From Helianthus annuus (lineage: Eukaryota > Streptophyta > Magnoliopsida > Asterales > Asteraceae), in assembly GCF_002127325.2 (NCBI RefSeq), contig NC_035435.2, forward strand, positions 14,812,002-14,876,001: 64,000 nucleotides of DNA, in the 5' to 3' direction. The translations under genes and the position numbers were made by a program. The notes under the pieces were generated by a model that saw only the letters and a program-made list of their open reading frames with translations, had not been told where the DNA came from and searched no databases. Positions 33,702-43,476 of the stretch are shown here, piece by piece (position 1 is the first letter of the stretch; each line of letters begins with the position of its first letter).

Positions 33702-35396
33702 TGATGTGTGTAAAATGCAACATATAAATCACATCAATTAAGGCATAAAACTAACCCTTTTTAAGTACTAATGTTGGAAAAAGAGTGTTTTTGTCTTTCT
33801 TTTGTATTTTCAGGATGAAATGAGCTCAAAATCACAAAAGAAGCAAAAAGACAACTAATTCTAGCATAAATACAAGAAAAGGAATAAAAGTAGACTGCCC
33901 GGACCCTCAACGGCACCCCCCAAGGCAAAGAAGAGAAAACAGAAGACTGAACACGCCCCGTGTCCAGCGAACACGGGGCCGTGCCCAAGAAGCAGCAGAA
34001 AAGACAAACTAGTAGAAGCTTCCATTGCCCACCACGGGGCCGTGTCCAGCGGGCACGGGGGCGTGGTGAAAGTACAGCAGGCGCATTAATTGTAATTGCG
34101 AATTACAATTAATGAAGAGAGAGAGTGTCAGACGGGCACGGGGGCGTGTCCAGCGGACACGGGGCCGTGCCCAGCCTTCTGTTCAGCCTATAAATAGGGG
34201 TGCTTGGTTTCATTCCATCTCATCCCTTGGCACACCACCTCTCTCACACTTCATCCACCACCCACCACCACCATAACACCATCATCCACCACCATCATCT
34301 ATTGTCCATCGTAGAGTGTGTGAGTCGTCTCGGGATCCAAGATTGATCGTAAGAGTTCTTGACAATCAAGGCCATGTTTGCCTAAGTCTCTTACATCACT
34401 TGGTGAAGACAAGTGTTTAGTATAATACTTTTTATTTTTAATCTTTTGCACTTTTTATTTGGTTTTGTATTAATGACTTTAATAACTAGTTACTTATGTT
34501 GAAGGTGATCTTTCCTTATCGTTTGTCCGTGGTGTCTTGGCGTTATTTTACTGTCTATATAAAATAAAAGATTTTCACCATTCATATCTCCACGGTCTAT
34601 ATGGAGGTATGTTGGCTACCTGGTCGGGGGTTAAGGGAACGGTTTGGTAAGGGTCTTGCCCTTGTTCAGCGTTTAGAGGTCCTGATTGGGACCTGGGTCA
34701 AATTTAGTAGGATCTCCTTCAATGCCCATAGGTATTGGATGGCGGGGATCCAAACTCTTTGACCCCCTCATAAGTTAACTACTATTAATACTATAACCCG
34801 ACTATTTAGGACTGTATCCCTGCTGACTCAGACTACTTAGCCGAGGGTAACGTCACCGCCGAAAGCGGGGCCTACCACAATTTGCATTAATAACTTAATT
34901 CATTATCTTTCAATAATCTGACCCTTTAGGTTTGTATCCTTGCTGACTCAAACTACTGGGTTGAGGGTAACGTCGCCTTCAAAAGAGGGGCCTACTACAA
35001 TAACTAAGATAATCTCTTAAACAAGTGCAAAAGTGCGAAAATAATCAAAGGTTATACTAACACACGTGTCGGATCCAAGTGATTCATCTTGTCTATCTGT
35101 TTTTATTTTATTTTATTTTTCAGCATTTAGTTAGTTTTTATTTTTCTTAGTTTAAAACATTTTTCTCACTTTTTTTGATTTGATTAGACGTTGAGGATAA
35201 ACCGGTATTAAAAGCTCTTGTGTCCTTGGACGACCTCGGTATCTTACCAACACTATACTACGTCCACGATGGGTGCACTTGCCCATATGTGTGTTTAGTG
35301 ATAGTGAATATCGTGTTTTATAAATTTAAAACTTGGCTAAAAGTGTAAAAAGAGCTTAAATATACATCTAAAATATAACACACTTCACGCACATCA
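33702..35396 (+). repeat. Athila LTR 1
   Basis: 1695 bp, TGATGTGTG...CGCACATCA. A TATA box, CTATAAATAGGGG, lies at about 34187-34199. A 128-bp-period internal duplication is visible (TGCTGACTCAGACTACTTAG near 34828 and TGCTGACTCAAACTACTGGG near 34949). It contains three paired CACGGGGCCGTG modules (33952-34170). Confidence 0.92.
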
Positions 35397-35402
35397 AGTT
35401 TT

Positions 35403-35420
35403 TGGCGCCGTTGCCGGGGA
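35403..35420 (+). other. Athila primer-binding site
   Basis: TGGCGCCGTTGCCGGGGA lies six bases after LTR 1. It is complementary to the 3' end of plant tRNA-Asp, the usual primer of Athila/Tat elements. Confidence 0.88.
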
Positions 35421-35797
35421 CACAAGGATTTTAAGAAAGTTAGGAATCAACGGCCTAGTCATATTTTTATTTTTTTCTTTAATTTTTAGGATTTTTCGTA
35501 GATTTTCAGCTTCTGCAGAGCCCAGCACGGGGTCGTGCCTGGTCGGGACACGGGCCGTGCCCAGCATCATTACTGGCAGTTTTTGTTTTCCAAGTTACAG
35601 AAGGCTGACCACGGGGCCGTGCCGGTGCAACACGGGGCCGTGTCCAACTTCCAGTAACTGGGATCTAGAAAACAATCACTGAAATTCTGACCACGGGCCG
35701 TGTTCGCTCAACACGGGGCCGTGGTGAACCTTCTGACCAACATTCTTTTCTGTTTTTATTGCAGGACTTGGAACCCGACGCCAACCTCACGTAGTGT
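35421..35797 (+). other. Athila leader with three paired palindromes
   Basis: Between the primer site and gag there is no gene. Three modules, each with two CACGGGGCCGTG-like words, lie at 35526-35562, 35611-35644 and 35692-35724. Confidence 0.75.
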
Positions 35798-37984
35798 ATG
35801 AGCTCCAGTTCCAATAAAGACATAAAAGAACCACTAGAAGAACCCGAACGCTTTCTCAGAAAAAGGTTAAAAGCCAAAAACCAAGAGAAGGTTTCGGGTG
35901 ATCCACCTCCAATGGCGGACCAACGTACCCTTATGGATTATCTACGACCCACCGTAGGTAATCTAGGCGCCGCTATCAATGCTCCGAATGTCGAAGCCAA
36001 TAACTTCGAACTTCGGCCGCATTTGATACAAATGCTCCAAAACTCCGCAACCTTCCACGGGCTTGCGGACGAGGATCCCCATCTACATATAACTAATTTC
36101 TTGGAAATATGTGATACCTTTCGGATCAATGGAGCATCAAACGGCGCCATCCGCCTCCGTATGTTTCCCTTCTCACTAAAAGACCGAGCGAAAGCTTGGC
36201 TCAACGCCCTCCCAGCTGGATCGGTAAACACCTGGGATGAACTAGCCCAAAAATTTCTATATAAGTATTTCCCTCCTGCTAAAACTGCTAAGTTAATGGC
36301 TGAAATTAATACATATTCACAAGAGGACGGGGAATCCTTATATGAAACTTGGGAAAGGTTCAAGGAGCTATTACGCAAGTGTCCCCATCACGGCCTCGCA
36401 ATATGGCAACAAGTATCCACTTTCTATAATGGATTGTTGCCACACACAAGGCAGACACTTGATTCTAGCTCCGAGGGACTTTTAGGTAATCGACGCCCAC
36501 ACGAAATATATAATCAGATTGAGGAAATTGCTCAAACCAATTTTCAATGGCATACCCCCCGGGGAAATAAGTCTATCGCCCCGGGCGCCCATAAGGTCGA
36601 CGAAAGCACTTCTTTACAAGCCCAAATCGAGGCCCTTTCTTCAAAAATAAAAAAATTAGAAATGACAAAAACAGTCTCGGTTATGGCTTGTGAAGGATGT
36701 GGTGGGTCACATGAAAATTGGAGTTGCATGAAAGAAACGGACGATCAACAAGAAATGGTAAACTACATTGATAATAGACCTAGGCCGTCGGGTCCCCCAA
36801 CGGGAACTTACAACCAAGGATGGCGAAACCACCCAAACCTCGGTTGGAGGGAACCCGGCAATAGTAGTAACCAACAAACCCAACGAACAAACTTTCAGCA
36901 ACCAAGAAATGAGTCACAAAATTTCACTCAGCAACAAGGTGGACGAGAAAGGCTCGAAGATACTATATCTCGCCTCGTCTCTGACACTGATAAGAAAAAC
37001 TCGGAAAGATTTCTACAATTAGAATCTAATTTTAGAAATCAACAAGCTAGCATTCAAAACATAGAAAAACAATTAAATCAAATAGCTCAAAATTTTTCCG
37101 AGAGAACGCAAGGCGCATTACCTAGCAATACCAAAACAAACCCAAAGGCGCAAGTTCACCTCATCACACTACGAAACCGCACCGTAGGGCCTGCAGAAGT
37201 GCCACCGCCAACGGAAGAAACAGTACTGACACCTCTGCAGGAGAAGAACTCTCCTCCATCACCAGAGCCGACCAAGGCTCCTCGAGTTCCGTACCCCGGT
37301 AGGTTAATTCGTCAAAAGACAAATGAGCAATTCGCAAAATTCGAAAGTCTGTTAAAACAATTGCACGTCAATATTCCTTTTATCGAAGTCCTAACCCAAA
37401 TGCCCAAATACTCTAAATTCATGAGGGACTTCCTTACGCATAAGAAGAAAATTGAAAACTTGCAATTAGTTAATTTAGGCGAAGAATGCTCTGCCCTCGT
37501 GCTCAATAAACTTCCCCAAAAGAAAATCGATCCCGGAAGCTTCACGATTCCGTGCTCAATAGGGGAATCGCCCGTTCGCAATGCCTTAGCCGACCTAGGG
37601 GCTAGCATTAACCTCATGCCCTCATCAATGTTCAAAAGACTCGGCTTGGGAACCACGAGCCCTACAAAAATGAGCATACAACTCGCTGATCGATCCGTCA
37701 AATTCCCACAAGGTGTCATCGAGAATGTCTTGGTAAAGGTAAGCAGATTCGTTTATCCAGCTGACTTTGTCATACTCGATATGGAGGAAGACACCGAGGT
37801 CCCCCTTATACTAGGGAGACCCTTCCTTGCCACAGCCCAAGCAGTGGTAGATATGAATGACGGGACACTCACCTTGAGGTATGGGGATGATGAAGTGAAA
37901 TTCGGAGTTGGGAAGAGAATAGAGGACGACGACCCGGTCAATTACATGAAGGTTATTGATTCAAGCTTGGATGCTGCTCTCTGA
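35798..37984 (+). CDS. Athila gag-protease polyprotein
   Basis: An uninterrupted 728-codon frame. Residues about 75-220 form the retrotransposon gag domain (FHGLADEDPHLHITNFLEIC, AWLNALPAGSVNTWDELAQK). Near residue 298 CEGCGGSHENWSC is a CXXCX3HX4C variant of the zinc knuckle. Residues 330-470 are Asn/Gln-rich. The C-terminus is a retropepsin-like domain with the active site ADLGASINLM (about residue 597) and LILGRPFLATA (about 670). The frame ends SLDAAL-stop without entering reverse transcriptase. Gag packages RNA; the protease would process the polyprotein. The start at 35798 (MSSSSNKD) lies 378 bp from the primer site. The frame is intact, so it could still be translated if the LTR is active. 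Confidence 0.9.
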   Translation: MSSSSNKDIKEPLEEPERFLRKRLKAKNQEKVSGDPPPMADQRTLMDYLRPTVGNLGAAINAPNVEANNFELRPHLIQMLQNSATFHGLADEDPHLHITNFLEICDTFRINGASNGAIRLRMFPFSLKDRAKAWLNALPAGSVNTWDELAQKFLYKYFPPAKTAKLMAEINTYSQEDGESLYETWERFKELLRKCPHHGLAIWQQVSTFYNGLLPHTRQTLDSSSEGLLGNRRPHEIYNQIEEIAQTNFQWHTPRGNKSIAPGAHKVDESTSLQAQIEALSSKIKKLEMTKTVSVMACEGCGGSHENWSCMKETDDQQEMVNYIDNRPRPSGPPTGTYNQGWRNHPNLGWREPGNSSNQQTQRTNFQQPRNESQNFTQQQGGRERLEDTISRLVSDTDKKNSERFLQLESNFRNQQASIQNIEKQLNQIAQNFSERTQGALPSNTKTNPKAQVHLITLRNRTVGPAEVPPPTEETVLTPLQEKNSPPSPEPTKAPRVPYPGRLIRQKTNEQFAKFESLLKQLHVNIPFIEVLTQMPKYSKFMRDFLTHKKKIENLQLVNLGEECSALVLNKLPQKKIDPGSFTIPCSIGESPVRNALADLGASINLMPSSMFKRLGLGTTSPTKMSIQLADRSVKFPQGVIENVLVKVSRFVYPADFVILDMEEDTEVPLILGRPFLATAQAVVDMNDGTLTLRYGDDEVKFGVGKRIEDDDPVNYMKVIDSSLDAAL

Positions 37985-39516
37985 CGATGTAACATGGGAC
38001 GCCAGGCATCCCACTTAGAAAATATATAACCTCGAATCGGGTCTAGCCAAGGACCCTTATAAACGTGGCGCACCACGGAGGCATTCCGCGGAACTATCCT
38101 TAGTTTAGTTTAATCTTTTAGTTTTATTTTGCAGAATAAAACACACTCATGGTGGTAATGGATGAAAGGGGGAACGAGAAAAATGGACCCATGCACGAAG
38201 AACAGAGCAACCCGACACAAATCTCCATCACAGAAGGCTCAACACGGGCCGTGCCCAACCAACACGACCCCGTGCTGAGCCACCTGCAGAAAAACACCCA
38301 GTTCAGGTAACTGGACACGGGCCGTGTTCAGCGGACACGCCCCCGTGTCCAGGCTTCTGTTTTAATTCTTTAATTTTTGTTACTGACACCTGACCACGGG
38401 GCCGTGCCCGGTCACCACGGGGCCGTGTCCAGGATGCCAGTAACATAAATCTTTGCTTTTTAACCTACTTTTACACATTCTAATCAACCAAAAACCTTAT
38501 TTTTAGACACATTGAGGACAATGTGTAATTTAAGTGTGAGGGGATGCTAAAACCTTGAATTTTGCAAATCCTAAATAAAAGCCTTACACAAAACTCTATT
38601 GGAACCGCTAAACACCCCAAATTTTTTCAAAAACTTTTTCATTTTTTTTATCATTTACTTGTCTTAGTTTAATTTGGGAATAACAAGTTCTAAAAAGGTT
38701 ATATTTTTACAAATTTACAACCGATAGCGTCGTGATAACAAAGAACCAACATAAGAAAATTACGAAACGGCATAACAAGTCTAGTTAAAAATTCGATTAT
38801 ATATACTTGATCACATTAAAAACCCATTCCCACAAAAGTGAGTTTTGAGCCTTTATTGAGCACAAAAATATACATATTTAGACTAAATGCTCATTTTTCG
38901 TTTCTTGTGTGAATAGCCGCTTGGTTCTTACAACTCTAGAACTTGCCACGACGATACATTCCCGATCCTTACCAACTTAAACCCAAGTAAGTAAGCGATG
39001 GAGGCATTAGGACTAACCATATTTTTCTTTCTAAACCATTATTTTTCATTTTTTTACCACCTACCCAAAATCCCCCTAGATAGCCCCTTTGAGCCTAAAC
39101 CTTTCATTTCATTACCCAAAACCCTTTTTACCCACAAAAAACCCTTTTTTATTTTTCACCCTTTATTTTAGTAACAAGCTCGGTTTTTCGTAAACTCGCC
39201 TTTTTATGTGATGAAAAAAAAAACAATGATGAAGTCAAAAACAAACAAAAGCTATATAAAAGCTTGTTTGGAGAAATACTTCAAAATAAAAAGTCACTAA
39301 AAACAAGGTATGTCACGAAAACCGACGCTTTTTACGATTTTCGCCCTTTTTTCTAACTAACCCAACCGACCACCTTTAACCCAAGCCTAACCCTTCACCC
39401 CAAAAGTCCTCTTGATATTTACAAAGGTAAAAAGTTAAAAAGGAGGAGGATTGATTGCTTGGCAAGCCTGCCGCTCACGAGTGATTCACAAAAAAAATCT
39501 ACACCTTCGGCCGAGT
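37985..39516 (+). other. Athila post-gag spacer
   Basis: No gene is seen. Three more paired CACGGG(G)CCGTG modules lie at 38244-38276, 38314-38347 and 38395-38428. ATTGAGGACAATGTGTAATT (about 38510) followed by TAAGTGTGAGGGGATGC is a phrase typical of Athila spacers. The rest is AT-rich and ends at the junction with array sequence. Confidence 0.65.
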
Positions 39517-42235
39517 GTTAAAGATCATTTGGTTTTTTTAAAAAAAGGGGCAATCGACGGTTATGCGCAGGTCATGGGTGATAAATGATGCTAGCATTCA
39601 ATGATGGTAAACAAGTCAAAAATGAAAAAGTCAATGCAAGTCAAAGTAAACATTTTCAAAGTCAAAGTTGGTCAATTGCCAACTTTGTGTACCGATCAAT
39701 GTTATTAAAAATCAACAACAATCGAAAGTACTTTTATTTTATAAACTACTACACTTTACATGCTGCATTTTATGATCTGAATTAGCTAAGTAACGAGCAT
39801 GGCAAGTATAATTTAGGCCTTTATATGTAGAAGGAATTTTTAGAAATCCCGCAAGCTTGAGGCGTCACTCGAAATCCGCCGTTATTTCCACCCACACATG
39901 CCCTTCATCAAGCGTTTTCTGATAATCCTTTAGTTGTGCTTCTTGTAAGCGAGTTTGTTTGGTCTCTGATGTGTGTAAAATGCAACATATAAATCACATC
40001 AATTAAGGCATAAAACTAACCCTTTTTAAGTACTAATGTTGGAAAAAGAGTGTTTTTGTCTTTCTTTTGTATTTTCAGGATGAAATGAGCTCAAAATCAC
40101 AAAAGAAGCAAAAAGACAACTAATTCTAGCATAAATACAAGAAAAGGAATAAAAGTAGACTGCCCGGACCCTCAACGGCACCCCCCAAGGCAAAGAAGAG
40201 AAAACAGAAGACTGAACACGCCCCGTGTCCAGCGAACACGGGGCCGTGCCCAAGAAGCAGCAGAAAAGACAAACTAGTAGAAGCTTCCATTGCCCACCAC
40301 GGGGCCGTGTCCAGCGGGCACGGGGGCGTGGTGAAAGTACAGCAGGCGCATTAATTGTAATTGCGAATTACAATTAATGAAGAGAGAGAGTGTCAGACGG
40401 GCACGGGGGCGTGTCCAGCGGACACGGGGCCGTGCCCAGCCTTCTGTTCAGCCTATAAATAGGGGTGCTTGGTTTCATTCCATCTCATCCCTTGGCACAC
40501 CACCTCTCTCACACTTCATCCACCACCCACCACCACCATAACACCATCATCCACCACCATCATCTATTGTCCATCGTAGAGTGTGTGAGTCGTCTCGGGA
40601 TCCAAGATTGATCGTAAGAGTTCTTGACAATCAAGGCCATGTTTGCCTAAGTCTCTTACATCACTTGGTGAAGACAAGTGTTTAGTATAATACTTTTTAT
40701 TTTTAATCTTTTGCACTTTTTATTTGGTTTTGTATTAATGACTTTAATAACTAGTTACTTATGTTGAAGGTGATCTTTCCTTATCGTTTGTCCGTGGTGT
40801 CTTGGCGTTATTTTACTGTCTATATAAAATAAAAGATTTTCACCATTCATATCTCCACGGTCTATATGGAGGTATGTTGGCTACCTGGTCGGGGGTTAAG
40901 GGAACGGTTTGGTAAGGGTCTTGCCCTTGTTCAGCGTTTAGAGGTCCTGATTGGGACCTGGGTCAAATTTAGTAGGATCTCCTTCAATGCCCATAGGTAT
41001 TGGATGGCGGGGATCCAAACTCTTTGACCCCCTCATAAGTTAACTACTATTAATACTATAACCCGGCTATTTAGGACTGTATCCCTGCTGACTCAGACTA
41101 CTTAGCCGAGGGTAACGTCACCGCCGAAAGCGGGGCCTACCACAATTTGCATTAATAACTTAATTCATTATCTTTCAATAATCTGACCCTTTAGGTTTGT
41201 ATCCTTGCTGACTCAAACTACTGGGTTGAGGGTAACGTCGCCTTTAAAAGAGGGGCCTACTACAATAACTAAGATAATCTCTTAAACAAGTGCAAAAGTG
41301 CGAAAATAATCAAAGGTTATACTAACACACGTGTCGGATCCAAGTGATTCATCTTGTCTATCTGTTTTTATTTTATTTTATTTTTCAGCATTTAGTTAGT
41401 TTTTATTTTTCTTAGTTTAAAACATTTTTCTCACTTTTTTTGATTTGATTAGACGTTGAGGATAAACCGGTATTAAAAGCTCTTGTGTCCTTGGACGACC
41501 TCGGTATCTTACCAACACTATACTACGTCCACGATGGGTGCACTTGCCCATATGTGTGTTTAGTGTTAGTGAATATCGTGTTTTATAAATTTAAAACTTG
41601 GCTAAAAGTGTAAAAAGGGCTTAAATATACATCTAAAATATAACACACTTCACGCACATCAGTCTCAAACTTCACTAAAAGTGGGTCCTCTAAGTTAGAG
41701 TTCGAATGAGTAGGGCTGGTGGTTGAAATGACCCTCACGGGGGGATACCCACGATTAGTTAGGATCATGTTGTACGTTGCCGAGTCTAGGGACGCTGCAT
41801 GTATACCAGTGTGCCTAAAGCTAGTTTTGTCACTAAAGTTTCCTAGCAGTGTCACTATGTTGTCTATTGTACTTAGTTTGACATACATATTTTGTATGCC
41901 AATTGTTTGTGTGTGTATTTGACTGTAGCTTAAAATAAATTGTCCTAAAACTAGGTAAAGATAAAAGAAAAATGCACTGGTGTAAACTATAAACTTAATT
42001 CCGCGCCGTGTTATGTTGGGCGCGCTGTATCTTGGGTAATCTCCTCTCTGTATCAAATAAAAAAAATGATTAGATTTAACCATGCTATTAGGAAACATAT
42101 AATAAGGCTCCATAGGTAATTATATCCGGAAGCCTTAGTGTAATTAGCTAAATAGGTATAACTTACACCGTGGTTTGCGAACGCTCGTACCATCTCCACA
42201 AAATCGTAAACGCCTTCTACAACGACCCCAGCCAC
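39516..42235 (-). pseudogene. Array gene copy 5, split by an Athila LTR, start codon lost
   Basis: Exon 1 is 42167-42235, where the initiator ATG has become GTG (CAC on the plus strand at 42233-42235). Exon 2 starts at 42047 and runs to 41667, is interrupted by the LTR at 39967-41661 with its GTCTC duplications, and resumes from 39961 leftwards. The encoded segments match copy 3. Loss of the ATG, the LTR insertion and the loss of its promoter make this copy dead. Confidence 0.75.
39967..41661 (+). mobile_element. Athila LTR 2, solo-like
   Basis: 1695 bp, the same length as LTR 1. I noticed only about four single-base differences (near 34796, 34978, 35310 and 35353 of LTR 1). It is flanked on both sides by GTCTC (39962-39966 and 41662-41666), the expected mark of a complete insertion reduced to a solo LTR. 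Array sequence is present on both sides of it. Confidence 0.88.
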
Positions 42236-42277
42236 CGTCTTCAATATATATGTTTATTTAGTGAAATATGTACCATT

Positions 42278-42815
42278 TAGGGGTGTTCAAGATCGGATTA
42301 TCCGGTTTTCGGATTGTGAATATTGATATCCGAATCCATATCCGAAATTTCGGATATCCTGCGAAATTTCGGATATCCGATTTTCGGATATCCGAAATTT
42401 CGGATACGGACTCGGATATCCAAACGGATATCCGAATTTATAAAAAAAAATCAAAAAATCCGTTTCGTGTATTGATTAAAACTAAACTTATATTCGATTT
42501 TATAAATTTCCAACATTTAAAACTAAAAACATTCATAAATTCACGCGAATACAATTATTTACTACTTTTTTACTAACTTTTACAATACTTCAAACAAAAT
42601 ATAATGCTCATATACTATATATATTAATAAAAAATAATTAGTTTTCGAATATCGGATTATTGGATTATCCGAAATTTTTGAAATTCATATCCGAATCCGA
42701 ATCCAAAAATTCGGATTATCTGATTTTTGGATATCCGAAATTTTGGATATTTCGGATACGGATTTTCGTTTATTTCGGATTCGGTTTCGGATCCGGATTT
42801 TTTTGAACACCCCTA
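42278..42815. mobile_element. hAT MITE, array copy E, with mismatched flanks
   Basis: The left flank is GTACCATT (array type), but the right flank (GCACATAG, 42816-42823) is Copia integrase sequence. The ends TAGGGGTGTTC and GAACACCCCTA are intact. The element is the junction between the array and Copia element 3. Confidence 0.85.
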
Positions 42816-43476
42816 GCACATAGCATGCGTTGTTTACAGCTTCGGCCCAAAAGAATATGGGCAATTTGGATTCTGAGAGAAGGGTTCTTGCAGCCTCGAT
42901 AAGGGCTCTATTCTTCCTTTCAGCAACTCTGTTCTGTTGAGGAACATAAGGAGCGCTGAACTGATGAACAATACCCATATCACGACACAACCCATCCGTA
43001 TTTCGATTTTTAAATTCAGTTCCGTTATCACTTCTGATTCTCTTGATGGGTAAAGAATATTTTTTCTCTAATTGTTTAAACAAATCTTTCAAAATGCCGA
43101 GAGTTTGATCTTTCGATTTTAAGAAAAATACCCATGAATACCTTGAAAAATCATCTAACAACCAAACAATAAGACATACCTCCAATGCTAGCTACATGGA
43201 TCAGACCAAACAAATCCATGTGAAGCAGCTCTAGTGGTTGTTGGATAGAGTTTATGTTTTTAGGCTTATGAGGTTTACGTTTGATTTTCCCTTTCTCGCA
43301 AAATTCACATTTATATGAAAATTGAAACTACATAAAGGAACACCCAACACCAAGTTGTTCTTTATCAAGTTATTCATTTTGCGTAGATGCACATGTCCCA
43401 TCCTTCAATGCCATAGGAAATATTGATCTTCTGTTGCCTTTGATAACAAACACGTTGTCGGACTAGAGGAGTTCAC
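42816..43476 (-). pseudogene. Copia element 3: pre-integrase and integrase core (3' fragment)
   Basis: Reading leftwards from 43476, degenerate pre-integrase sequence (RMGHVHLRKMN) is followed by LLHMDLFG, containing the first catalytic Asp. IRSDNGTEFKN (second Asp) follows, then NRVAERKNRALIEAARTLL with the catalytic Glu, ending AVNNACYVL at the MITE. A stop interrupts the start of the core near 43153-43187, and the zinc-finger part has stops. Reverse transcriptase and RNase H, expected further left, are absent because the MITE/array junction cuts the element here. Confidence 0.85.

Larger units (their letters stand above)
33702..39516 (+). mobile_element. Athila-type Gypsy element, 3' truncated
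   Basis: 5' LTR (33702-35396), primer-binding site, leader, gag-protease frame and 1.5 kb of downstream spacer are present. Reverse transcriptase, RNase H, integrase and any env-like frame are absent. The interior stops near 39512-39520, at CCGAGT/GTTAAAG, where array sequence resumes. The target half-site is GTCTC at 33697-33701. Lineage is assigned from the tRNA-Asp-type primer site and the gag sequence. Confidence 0.85.
18085..42815. repeat. Tandem array of about 2.1-2.2 kb units, split by retroelements
   Basis: Each full unit has, left to right, a minus-strand two-exon gene (about 0.87 kb), a hAT MITE in its 5' leader (about 0.53 kb) and an upstream promoter-like region (about 0.6 kb). 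The unit start GACGGTTATGCGCAGG recurs at about 28932, 31102, 33291 and 39556, and as AACGGTTATGCGC at 26861. Units: a promoter-plus-MITE end piece (18085-19280), full units at 26860, 28931 and 31099, a left part at 33288-33701, and a unit split between 39516-39966 and 41662-42815. Gaps are filled by Copia element 2 and Athila sequence. Confidence 0.9.

Noticed and set aside
33761..33988. 75-codon minus-strand frame, repeated at 40026-40253
   Set aside because: It is inside the Athila LTRs on the antisense strand; repetition is due to LTR duplication.
39967..41661. Taking LTR 2 as the ordinary 3' LTR of the Athila element at 33702
   Set aside because: Array sequence (39516-39966) and its own GTCTC duplication lie between the interior and LTR 2, so the two are not simply the ends of one insertion.
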